This document shows, piece after piece, positions 18,401 through 25,789 of a stretch of 26,989 bases of DNA. The notes beneath the pieces were generated by a model that did not search any database, had not been told where the DNA came from, and saw only the letters and a program-made list of their open reading frames with translations. Position 1 is the first letter of the stretch. Each line of letters starts with the position of its first letter. This DNA is from Chara braunii. Its lineage: Eukaryota > Streptophyta > Charophyceae > Charales > Characeae. The translations under genes were made by a program, and so were the position numbers. The stretch is taken from assembly GCA_003427395.1 (NCBI GenBank), contig BFEA01000210.1, positions 1,772,447 to 1,799,435 of the forward strand, given 5' to 3'.

Positions 18401-19281
18401 TGGCGATCAGTCTAGATGAGTGGATGCGTCTGGACGCGGGAATTGCGGATCCTCAAGCCGCCAACGAGGAGGTGATGTCTGTCTTGTCTCTGCACGAGCG
18501 CGCGCACGGGCCTGTAGACAGCGGCATTTTGCAGAAAATCACCAACGGCGGAGGTGCCGACATCCGCGGAGGATGTGGGGAGGGTGCCGTCATCGCGGTG
18601 CCCGCGAGCAGAAACGGCCTCGTGTATGGCAGAAGCGCGGAAGGCATGCCAAAGAGTGGCGGTGGGCACACAGTCGTCGTCGGCGGCGGCGGAGGCTGTG
18701 GATTCATGGGTAACACTCTGACGCTGGCGATGCTTGTGCAGTTGAGGGACCCCCTTAAGAATTACGAACCCCTCGGAGCGCCCATGTTGGCAATGGTGCA
18801 GGCCGAGAGGGTGAATGTGCACCCTGCTCTTCTTGACAAGGAGAGGGTGAATGGCGGAGGAAAAGGAGGTCCTCTGGATGAGACGGACGACGGGGGGATG
18901 CGAGACGAACCATGCCAAAATCCGGGAGAGCATCATGGGAAAGAGGATCGTCCTCGCTTCAAGATAACCGGTATACACATGTGTGGACTGAATCAAGCAG
19001 CGGAGACGACGAGCAAGAAGAAGGGCTGGGGTGGGCAGAAGCAACAACAATCGGGATCTCGATGGCTGTTAGCGAACGGGATGGGGCCGAAATCCAGACA
19101 CCCTTTCCTAAAGACGAAGCCTGTACCTTCGCAGACGAAAGTCAAGGAAGGGGAGTCGTTGTGGAGTATCTCCGCGAAACTGTACGGTAGTGGCGCGGAG
19201 TGGAGGAGGGTGGCAAAGCTGAATCCACACATTCGAAACCCAGATGTAATCTTCGCGAACGAGACTCTGCGCACGAGATAG
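12427..19281 (+). CDS. PMI1/PMIR-like protein, NT-C2 domain, greatly enlarged, intronless
   Basis: 2284 residues in one open frame. The start is the first in-frame ATG after the GA tract, with A at -3. Domains seen: N-terminal acidic helix DALLEELKHLDETVSR (27-42). NT-C2 domain, about 656-805, opening GGFFKWKPLRALARLG. ELMEDKETEDLMRKFGFD (1552-1569). GGGKLVMQVSRPVVVPAEMG (about 1637-1656) and MPLDDLDGK. VTLEELVPMAMETIEALALE (from 1859), then GLRIQAGISEEDAP. ISLDEWMRLD (about 1994-2003). GNTLTLAMLVQLRDPLKNYE (from 2095). GSRWLLANGMG, then a LysM-like end (2238-2284) with GESLWSISAKLYGSG and LNPHIRNPDVIF. These blocks match plant PMI1/PMIR proteins in order. Family knowledge: Arabidopsis PMI1 (about 840 residues) is needed for light-driven chloroplast movement through chloroplast actin filaments, and PMIRs also affect nuclear positioning. 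Unusual here are ~600- and ~740-residue Ser-, Ala-, Glu- and Pro-rich linkers. Function in this organism is inferred. Confidence 0.93.
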   Translation: MRKQGMGTGGGAGVGSFSHSGTAGGRDALLEELKHLDETVSRSKQFDPSILASYGLSHSLSLSAASSLYKQSPKRPPSGGHGDKASDASKGLGGQSSRWKSGGSGGLFSKSGLAKTQSASNSCTSSPSRSFTSSSGFSKLRGSASGGAPDPAAAASLPQSGELSGPLDAPRHRPLLKPFSFSKAKSRGGNGFFPYGLTPSCFHVRTDESLEGITLPARSQTMPVQKTANGKAGIPFERQSSLDSSNTSRSGWAGQRDGSDASESTGQTDRYGRGLSKGEGGAATRKSDKSSYSSSSSSSSPSSSSASSPAVPASRKVVAAERRNSSTTSGVGNGVSSTGAKLNPRDETQHEVTSKLRSSSFRRSTETEQVKQAKGSARSSSSSSSSSVSVSAAASPLPTSAASAEKRRTSERSVVASTYPAVAASGDVAFASASGDRLNGSESNGGDAARAFPRDENGSGRVLSVPAAEAEAATDRREEAAASVEEERKADETTERGARDGHKKGREEVGLQAFSGRGELPSAVSSSQDSGSMGRDVPGSDASPSEAASSQRWRKTGGQSESPLSVSNSFSYDTSLPNIPFHQNENGGGPGVKKMGSISDFFHRRHFSLNDKAAAKKSGSDDDGIPTSAPFPSLREERLYAHGFGRSESLVTGRKLGGFFKWKPLRALARLGHHRSACTFSLHVRGIENMSFIPDGKMVIVRWKRKETCTETRAVAVKGGHASFDTVLYLDCTLYGKGGRSKKYLPKTSMLLVLFSDANGAVLGKHQVDLSKLVPSCLKEPLTKRLPLTGPGGGASLVVTFGLVSESADPLDTAGRHAYEDKVTKSVAAMKMHSHVASQPPDACGERDLKVRAASDMTNRVGSDTTVKVASDARESQEREPESRTSFLREEQNGGLVNTGSSLEDEKAGSACSTTEGDEATNMVREACSTAELLEDAVSSEPNKVEASAVEERETDAVLIDVDSEEREEEGEVEKTEAPTLEEEGEVEKTEAPTVAVGPMVQELASLSSSSGTKPNEVVASATTYSSSSSSFVGSASPSPSLSSLSLASPTQPLASPPLPWPTPPSLSQAVPPSPSLPSTALTTTPTEDPEKSPIKLLIESFSGLEKGGGGGGSGSCSLTSIASGEDEIVSSLSSISFTSPSASSSAHVAEEESVHELSGDGVTPGEREILSDTGKKTEPVSVPGTSSSGVEDQVMTVEKQESARPAAAATSELVEEGSLALSVERSDQGKAGLMGPQAASGGGDEGSGMARDTNPEHPDDDGVSTGITTAESLPASGGEEEEAVMSLLASVMGVQAIEVSGLENTDSLEHSLRAGVASNEVPAGRTEMVPGGGSDQLMRERVDCKKRQEEEGVEDEEDPLLDEFLNMLVGSMSDDGRSVDGSASRSSQLMKELGLEEDDEPFSSFSSSLPTQQQRQHKPPPPPPLPPLPPPPQQQQQRSPWDYNDHSFEFPILSGAIPDGFSPPEKIRSGALTSVLDRKEYTDPCNPVVEGGAKAGGEPRGKEGAPKGSSKASLGDAGRAVRSFFRSNKSGAGAGAGAAATNKKKTRTSVELMEDKETEDLMRKFGFDKQFLESENLDRLHPDNSRIVKGSSQRIVNIAGALEAAVAASSLGVGLGSVIPTRDGGMLRMLTPHGVGGGKLVMQVSRPVVVPAEMGSDSMDIVRRMARAGVNGMVVQAMMAMPLDDLDGKKPHQVHAEAMAALEGGKYCNGLSQGITDGGRTSVVELSEGAMVKAGVSRYGKEDEENGKGREMLQLEDGRSGEEEGGSGEGGAMVKRESGGAMVTIAGKGGGTLVVRRNEQGQLVGRRMGEVGGQVVVLDEKEVVLQGGDTDRQHGGGRFAAVNRGRDLYPGELVDDCVTLEELVPMAMETIEALALEGLRIQAGISEEDAPGTMESLPWRREAPGAIAAGGGVRTKGGGGAGHVEGASNGNGNSIRGLIGGGASLLLLEDGNREESMRALGEWKSVTSSSSSSTSSSSLSSAGSAGNFMSMAISLDEWMRLDAGIADPQAANEEVMSVLSLHERAHGPVDSGILQKITNGGGADIRGGCGEGAVIAVPASRNGLVYGRSAEGMPKSGGGHTVVVGGGGGCGFMGNTLTLAMLVQLRDPLKNYEPLGAPMLAMVQAERVNVHPALLDKERVNGGGKGGPLDETDDGGMRDEPCQNPGEHHGKEDRPRFKITGIHMCGLNQAAETTSKKKGWGGQKQQQSGSRWLLANGMGPKSRHPFLKTKPVPSQTKVKEGESLWSISAKLYGSGAEWRRVAKLNPHIRNPDVIFANETLRTR
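15328..15408 (+). repeat. 42-bp in-frame tandem duplication inside the PMI1-like gene
   Basis: Two copies start at 15328 and 15370, each encoding EEEGEVEKTEAPT. They differ by one base within the shared part. The repeat lies in the acidic linker between NT-C2 and the conserved C-terminal region, and its near identity implies a recent duplication. Confidence 0.9.
16684..16742 (+). repeat. CCG/CAG trinucleotide tract coding Pro and Gln
   Basis: An imperfect CCG/CTG run followed by CAG codons within the PMI1-like gene encodes runs of proline broken by leucine, then five glutamines. It directly precedes the semi-conserved SPWDYNDHSFEFP segment. Confidence 0.9.
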
Positions 19282-20134
19282 GCAAGTGCGGGCCGTTATC
19301 GAGTATAGAAACAGTGTATGTATAATGATGTGTTCCCTTGTCGCACGTTCCCTACTAGTAGTAACGTGTTCAATTATTACGTTGGCTGCTGCGAGGGTGC
19401 AATCCGCCCTCACTGGCACTCAGCCTCTCAGCTTGGTCTTCACTCAAGCTGTCTGTCATATGCCTCTGCCTCTGTCTCCCTTAGCTTATGAACGTGCCGA
19501 GAGGGGGGAATAGTGAAACCCAGAAAGCGGTGATGGCGTCGAACGTTGCCGCGCGTTCAAATCTGTTGTTCTTAACCCCATTATCTTGTCCTTTTCCACA
19601 GTTAGTAATTCGTTGGTTCGGCCCTTTTTCCCTTTTTTTTTTTTTCTCTCCCGGCGACCTCACGTTGTCAGGTGTAGTAGTGTAAATACCACCACGTAAA
19701 CAGGGTGGGACAGGACAAACCCCAGCGTGCGTGCGCACGTTCGCAATAGAAGAAGGGTGGGTGGAGAAACTTAGTGCGTGTGTATCTTCGTCGATGTACC
19801 GATGTTATCTTACGTCCCTATCTTTTGTGTCTGCTGCAAGATTACCGTTTGGAAGCTGATGCATGTACACAAGCTGTTGCAATACGTTTCTGTGGGCCGT
19901 CGCTGAGCGCTCATCGGGATGAAGGAAAGTAGTGTATTTCCCTTCGAATCTTCTGGAGGAGGATCTCGGTCTCTCTCTTTCTCTTCCTCTCGTTCTCTTG
20001 CAGTCGATGTGGTTATTCATTGTGGGGATGAGCAGGGTCTCAGACGGATAGATGAGTGGAAAAGGGGTGCTGTATTTATTTCCCGGATATGCGGGGCTTT
20101 GCTTTTCAAGCATAGACCCAAATGTAAAAGAGGA
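19282..20134. other. 3' untranslated and intergenic DNA after the PMI1-like gene
   Basis: No further gene is recognised. The transcript end should lie here. A possible plant-style polyadenylation context is the TGTATAATGATGTG stretch near 19316-19332. There is no canonical AATAAA. A 13-nt T run is at 19633-19645. Confidence 0.45.
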
Positions 20135-20248
20135 GTTGCAGAGTGCCGCTAGTATGAAGTAGCAGACTGTGCGTTGCAGAGTGCCGCTAGTATGAAGTAG
20201 CAGACTGTGCGTTGCAGAGTGCCGCTAGTATGAAGTAGCAGACTGTGC
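20135..20248. repeat. 38-bp minisatellite, three perfect copies
   Basis: The units start at 20135, 20173 and 20211, each beginning GTTGCAGAGTGCCGCTAG and ending GCAGACTGTGC. All three are identical, which points to recent expansion. Confidence 0.95.
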
Positions 20249-20352
20249 CAATGACTCAATGAGTGTAATTGTTCGCCCATAGGTTATTAGATGAGTTCGG
20301 ACGGTCAGGACTTGTGTACAGTACGAACGCACTTGTCGGCCTGCAGCCAGCA

Positions 20353-20483
20353 ATCAATTTACTGTGCAAGTTTGAGAGAGAGGGAGGAGGGGCGGCATAG
20401 GAGTATTATACTTGTAGGCACGGAGCTGCGATCAATTGACTGCAAGTTTGAGAGAGAGAGGGAGGAAGGGTGGCGTAGGAGTA
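20353..20483. repeat. Imperfect 53-bp direct repeat pair
   Basis: Copies at 20353-20405 and 20431-20483 both begin ATCAATT. They share GCAAGTTTGAGAGAGAG, GGGAGGA and TAGGAGTA, with a few substitutions and small gaps. Confidence 0.8.
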
Positions 20484-21942
20484 GTGGGGTGGTTATACGG
20501 GAGAGCCTTGCGTGGAGGCAAGGAGTTGCTCTGTTAGAAGCCTCCTCCACAACAATAGATCGTTTCTTGTACGATGGATCTCCAGCAGGCATTAACCAGT
20601 CTCCCCTTACCTGAACTCAAGAGTCTAGTTCCTCCAAATTTTGCTTTTTTGGCACACCTGAAATCATTGAAGAGCGTATCTGAGCATCTCTCACGGGAAC
20701 TCTATGCCTACTCTGCTAAATAGCTGGAGCCAGTCGGCCTTTACATGGGTTCTTACTGCGAAGTAAGGAAAAGAAAGAAATAGAGCCTTCTTCAAGTTTC
20801 AAAGCTGGGAAAGATTGGGTCGGTGGTGCTGTTATATTATCCGGCGTGGGAAGAGGCAATTGTTTTTGTAATTGCCTTTTCTCTGCCAGGTATAATTGTG
20901 GTATGTGGTCGTTTCCAGCCATCTGGGCGTCCGTGTTATGCGGCTTGTCCAATTGCCTTCAGGCGAGACCAAAGCAGGGAGTGGGAGGTGAAAAGACATC
21001 TTCTGTTCGTAACATGAAGTTCTCCTCCTCCCTGAAATTGAAGATAGGGCTGTGCTATCTGCAGCGTTTGGTGGTGTACGCATGTACGGGGGGGGCGGGG
21101 AGAGAGAGAGAGAGAGAGATGCCTCCTAGTGTGGATGGTAGCGAAATGTACCGTTGCGATGCATGTTTTCGTGAGAGTATTTTGGGTGCAGCGGAGGGCA
21201 TCAAGGTGTAATTGATCATATTGGAGGGAACTGGGCCATTCGATTGGATGACTGGGACTGTTTAATGAATGGTAGCACGGTCTGCGAGGATGACTGCATC
21301 CAAGCTTTGCTCACTCTTCAGGGGAGAGGTTGCTGCTCTTGCGGAAGGGCTCAGCTCGTGAGAGGACACGGATTGGAGTTAGCAGGTGAGCTTGTCACAT
21401 CTGAAGCCCCCTATTTCCCTCCTTGGCTATCTGATGATATCCCTTCGGCCCTTCATCTTTCTCCACCCTCCTGCGATTCACCCTTGTAATTATCATATCC
21501 TCTCCCCAAAGAAGTGGGTCACACACTAAACCCTCTGTTCATATGGCAGCATTTCTTCACTGGAAGATCATCAGAAAGAAACCATGAAGTCCATGGAGTT
21601 GGGTAGTCGAGCAACTGCAGAGTTGAAAGACTTGGATGGATGGAATGTGGCAGTGACGATGGTTGCCCTGTATTCGTTCCCTCTTTTTATGTTATTACAA
21701 GTTGGTCTTCGCTTCCTTCTTACAAAGCCTTCAGATCTTTGTTTCATGTGTATCCCCGTCCTGCTCCTTACTGGTCATCGTTGTGGATGGACTGGACTGG
21801 TACGTGTGCGTACACAACACTGTCTACGTAGGACGTAGGAAGGAAAGGGGCATGGCAGAATCAGTGACCACTTGCACTTTTCTTGCACTTTTCTTTCTCC
21901 TCTTACAAAGGAGAAAAATAATCTTGCACGAGAAGTTGCAGA
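20484..21942. other. Non-coding, no gene recognised
   Basis: Short frames (81-121 codons) at 20846-21211, 21244-21489 and 21584-21838 have no recognisable domain. A G-rich and (GA)n simple tract lies at about 21088-21119. Exons of an unannotated gene cannot be excluded without transcript data. Confidence 0.4.
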
Positions 21943-22022
21943 TCTTGAAATGAAGTATCAGACTCAGTCTGACACTTTCTCGCTGGACAGAGTCTGACCT
22001 AGTCTGACAGTTCATTTCAAGA
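21943..22022. repeat. 80-nt fold-back with 12-bp arms
   Basis: TCTTGAAATGAA (21943-21954) pairs perfectly with TTCATTTCAAGA (22011-22022). After a 3x3 internal mismatch, TCAGACT pairs with AGTCTGA. AGTCTGAC occurs three times inside. It could be a miniature fold-back element or a small-RNA precursor-like hairpin. The sequence alone does not decide. Confidence 0.7.
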
Positions 22023-22065
22023 ACTGAGATTTTTCATGAGAGGTTCCGAATTACTCCTCTCGGGA

Positions 22066-22121
22066 AGGTGAAAAAGTGCAAGGTTTCATCCTCCTCTGTG
22101 GGAGGTGAAAAAAGTGCAAGG
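22066..22121. repeat. 18/19-bp direct repeat pair
   Basis: AGGTGAAAAAGTGCAAGG at 22066-22083 recurs at 22103-22121 with one extra A. Confidence 0.85.
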
Positions 22122-22271
22122 GGTCGGTGATTTTGCACCAAGCGTAATGGTGAAGGAAGGGTATGGTGGTGAGTTCTGTACCGTCTGTCCACAGCTTGCA
22201 TTTAGAAAGCTCAGGTGATGGTTGCTGCTAGAGCACCTGTAGAGGTGTTTTTCTCTACCTTGCCCTATATG

Positions 22272-22301
22272 CCCCCCCCCCCAACCCCCCACCCCCCCAC
22301 C
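22272..22301. repeat. C-rich homopolymer tract
   Basis: Runs of 11, 6 and 7 C separated by one or two A. Confidence 0.9.
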
Positions 22302-22513
22302 AGCTATTCCCTTGGCAGTTGCTCAAGAGTATCACAAGTTAGTATGGAATGGGATCAGCTGGTTGCACTCAAAGGTCCCTGCTGTAGCTTTTCTGTGTCG
22401 AGTTCACAAAGCATTTCCCTGCCCAGTGCACATCCGACCTCACGCAAAAGATAACCTTGCATGGGAGGGACACTCTCTGTGGGTGTGGAATGCAGTGCAC
22501 CTTTTCTTTTTCC

Positions 22514-22768
22514 CTTTTTAGTAGTTTGTACCTAAACTTAGCGTGTGCCCGCGCTAGCACTTTCCGAAATGCATCAGATTGCAATTACCACCCGACGTGG
22601 ATGAATCTGCATGCAGTTACGTCCAAAAGTAAGTAAAGAAGTGCTAGTGTGAGTGACTATGCCTTCTAGTATGGGAGAGGCATTTTGTGTGTGTGTGTCT
22701 GTGTGTGTGTGTGTGTTTGTGTGGAATAGTGTGCCCGTCCTTTTTTAGTAGTTTTTACCTCAATTTAG
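22514..22768. repeat. Spaced ~28-bp direct repeats
   Basis: CTTTTTAGTAGTTT, then TACCT and TTAG, occurs at 22514-22541 and again at 22740-22768 with a few differences. The word GTGTGCCCG lies just after the first copy and just before the second. No gene lies between them. Confidence 0.6.
22686..22722. repeat. (GT)n microsatellite
   Basis: TG dinucleotides interrupted by one C and one extra T. Confidence 0.93.
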
Positions 22769-22857
22769 TATCAAAGTCGTTGAGCATGCTGGTATGCCAG
22801 GTGCTGCTGCTGCCACAGCTAGAGAAGTTTACAGCTTCCCTATTTCTAATTTAGACT

Positions 22858-22934
22858 GTGAAGAATCTATGGCTGCGATACTCGCTGCAGTAGTATTCCT
22901 GGTGAAGAATCTATGGCTGCGATACTATCTGCAG
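22858..22934. repeat. 33-bp direct repeat pair
   Basis: GTGAAGAATCTATGGCTGCG followed by ATACT and CTGCAG occurs at 22858-22890 and 22902-22934, with two mismatches. Confidence 0.9.
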
Positions 22935-23727
22935 GATTTGGGATGCCGACACATATGCCAACAAATTGGACGAGTGAGGCCCCAGAAATGAATAGACAAC
23001 TGCTGTTCCATGAACAGAGCCGGCAAGAGCGTCATCTGTGAATATTGGGATTTAAACCGCGAGTACACGGCCTCAGTCTTGTAGAAAATCACCGAGTTGC
23101 CAACGTCTAAAATTTTGGGGTTCGCGGTTACTGGACCACAATGGCGGGCGACACCAGCCAAAAAAGAAAGAAAAAGTGCACTGTTGGCGGCTCGGAAAAT
23201 CTTGGTGCACAGTGCAGCGCGCCTCCAGACCCGGGTGTACTGGTTGTTTAACCAAGGCAGTTGCGTACATGTTTTGGAGTCGACAGAAAGACTGTTGCAC
23301 ACATGCTACACACTGTACTCCTCTGTGCTGAGAAACAGCTTCGCTGGTCGGCGGCCTCCCTCCAGCAGTGCGTTTGTGGTACAGTGCGCCCATGACGGAT
23401 GAAAAACAAAAGAATCTGTGTGTGATGTAATCCCCCCCCAGCAATAAGTGTTGTGAAGATTCGAAGAACCATGTTGTGGTCTCTTTTTTGTCAGCAGAGC
23501 AATGGATGTTTGTTTGTATCCCCCGCTCGCCACAGCTTTGAAGAAAGTTGGGATTACTGCTGTTCATTCTTTCTGTGCATTTTTGTTTTGTAGGGGAAGT
23601 TAACAGTGAGGTGTGGCTAACCTACTTGGGGTATGTGTCGTCGCAGCAATGGCCTGAAGGATGGGAGAATGGCGGTGATCTTGATAGGCTTTTGGAATCT
23701 GGAAGTTGAGACAAATTGGATATGGAC
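22935..23727. other. Non-coding, no gene recognised
   Basis: The longest frame (164 codons, minus strand, 23073-23567) shows no recognisable motif and overlaps other frames of similar length, so I do not call it a gene. Confidence 0.4.
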
Positions 23728-23788
23728 AGGTAATGGATGGAGTGCTGGTTCGAACCTTGGTGAACAGTTGTCGATCCATCCATTACCT
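23728..23788. repeat. 14-bp perfect inverted repeat, 33-nt loop
   Basis: AGGTAATGGATGGA at 23728-23741 pairs with TCCATCCATTACCT at 23775-23788. The loop itself contains the palindrome GGTTCGAACC. It is not a tRNA: no acceptor or anticodon arms fit around the GGTTCGA. Confidence 0.85.
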
Positions 23789-25484
23789 TTCTGGCACATG
23801 CTTCAGCCTAACGACATTGGAATAACTTCGCGATGCTGAGAATGTATGTGGATGCCCTTGGTTGGAGCACAGGGAGAGAACAGGGAGAGACCAAACAAGA
23901 GCATAGATCACCTCCATCCATGCAGCAGGAAGGTTCGAAGCTCGGTGGTGAAAGAGTTGTTGGACATTGGAATAGAATCTGGGACTTATTTCGATCTCTG
24001 CCGATGACCCATGTGCAGCTGCTCTCCGCGATTGCCTCTCTGCGATTGCCTGTCTTTTGTGCTACGTTGCTGGAAACGGTGTCGAGCGTCCCTTGCATCA
24101 AATGCACTCACCCTTTGCTTCTCCCTGTTATGGTCTAGACAACCCGAGGCGGCGGCAGCATGTATCGTTAGATTCGGTACCCTCCTCCCACTGGGAGGAT
24201 ATAGCCCTGCTCCATCCGCCCTTACTGTTGTTCTGGTTAGAAAATGCTCCTTCTGACATTTTGATGGTCGCCGCTGTGTTTTGTTATTGCAGGTTTGGAG
24301 GCCTGGCATACCGGCAGAAGCTGAAAGACTCTGTTTGGAGCCTCTCATTGCGCCTTTCTACCTGGTCTGTTGCGGGAATTCGCATGCGTTTATGAAGGAA
24401 GGATGGCGGTTCATGGCAATCATTCCTTTATGAAGATGGTGTGTGGTGGGTGTCTTGGATATTCCGACGATAGCATGTCCGGTAGGAGAGCATCTGAAAA
24501 GAAGAGCAGCACAGGAAACCGCCGGAGTTGAAGACACTGACAAACAAAGTGGCTTCATCAAAGATTGTTCGTTTACACTCCGGAAACAAATTAGGTAAGT
24601 TATGTTTTATCTCTAGTGCTATTCTGGACGAATTGGTTTCTAGCAGGCCCATGATGAGATGAAGAGAATATTAGTTGTGGTCCACATATATGGCACAGGT
24701 GGACGAAGTCGCAATGTGTCGTACCGTCTGTTTTTACTGCGCGCAAAGTCGTAGGGGGTAGCATGGTACAGTTACGGTAGGTAAACAGAGGCAGGTTATC
24801 CTAGTACGAGTTAAAGATGAGGTATGGGAGGTAGCCAAGGTAGGTGTCCTTGTAGGGGGCATGGATTATGCGGTCTGCTCTCTGCTGAGGTGTGCACTTG
24901 CAGTCAGATTGCAAACCAGCGGGCTAGTAGCCTACTTATTCCTGCTGCTGCAGCCGCTGCTGTCTCATCATGTTGCAACCCGTATTATTTTGTCCTTGTC
25001 ACGTCCGCCATAGAATTTTTTCCCCTCTCCCTACCCCCTGCCTTCCCCCCTCCTCCCTCGGCCTTCCCCTTTCCCCCCTCTTCTCCCTACCTTCCCCCTC
25101 TTCCTCCCCCTTCCGATCCCCCTCTCCTTGTTTCCTTTGAGGGAAATTCGTCCGTTGTAGATTGCAACTTTGTACCATACAAAAGGAATCTTTTGAGAAG
25201 GATAGTTGTGAAGCATTATGGTCACTAATCTGCTATTAATAATGGTATTTCAAGGTTCATTTTCTTATTAAAATCCTCGAGGGTTCTGCTCTTATCTGGT
25301 GTTACATTCTTGTGTCTTCCAAGTTGTGCACAATGATGGAATCTGTCTGTGCTTCTTTTTGCCTCTGGTAGCCCTTCAATCGATGATTTTGGCAAGTGGA
25401 CACTGCTCCCTGCAATCACAGCTAAACTGCTCTGGGCTGAGCAGAAAAAAAAAGTGTGGAGTTGCATTGTTCGTCTTGCTTCAA
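23789..25484. other. Non-coding, no gene recognised
   Basis: Frames stay below 135 codons and resemble nothing I know. A tight palindrome TCCTCCCA-C-TGGGAGGA lies at 24183-24199. A splice-donor-like AGGTAAGT occurs at 24593-24600. Strongly C/T-rich simple sequence spans about 25020-25140. Exons of an unknown gene remain possible. Confidence 0.4.
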
Positions 25485-25618
25485 GTCCTCTGCCGACTTA
25501 GGTCCTCTGCCGACTCTGCGCTTTCCTTCTATGTTGTAGGCAGAGGACCGGAGTGCGAGAGCGTGCTTGTATGTCAGTTGTTAACATGAATATGTCTGGC
25601 GACTCTGCGCTTTCCTTC
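25485..25618. repeat. Nested short repeats around GTCCTCTGCC
   Basis: A 17-bp tandem pair (GTCCTCTGCCGACTTAG and a variant) lies at 25485-25518. GTCCTCTGCC at 25502-25511 is also inverted as GGCAGAGGAC at 25539-25548. CGACTCTGCGCTTTCCTTC at 25511-25529 is repeated exactly at 25600-25618. Confidence 0.85.
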
Positions 25619-25644
25619 GTTTGTTTTTCCGTAAAGTGCGCTCC

Positions 25645-25757
25645 TTTTTTTTTTTTTTTTTTTTTTTTGGGGTGATGGTCTGATAGCTACGTGGCAATAG
25701 ATTGTATTTCATCGGAACAAGCGGTGAGACTGTAATTCGCTTTTGTGCATATGGCCC

Positions 25758-25789
<32 letters not shown>

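Noticed and set aside
23073-23567. 164-codon minus-strand frame
   Set aside because: It overlaps several other frames of similar length on both strands, contains no recognisable motif and shows no codon-use contrast.
23741-23760. tRNA B-box-like GGTTCGAACC
   Set aside because: The flanking bases cannot form a T-stem, acceptor stem or anticodon arm. The motif is just a palindrome in a hairpin loop.
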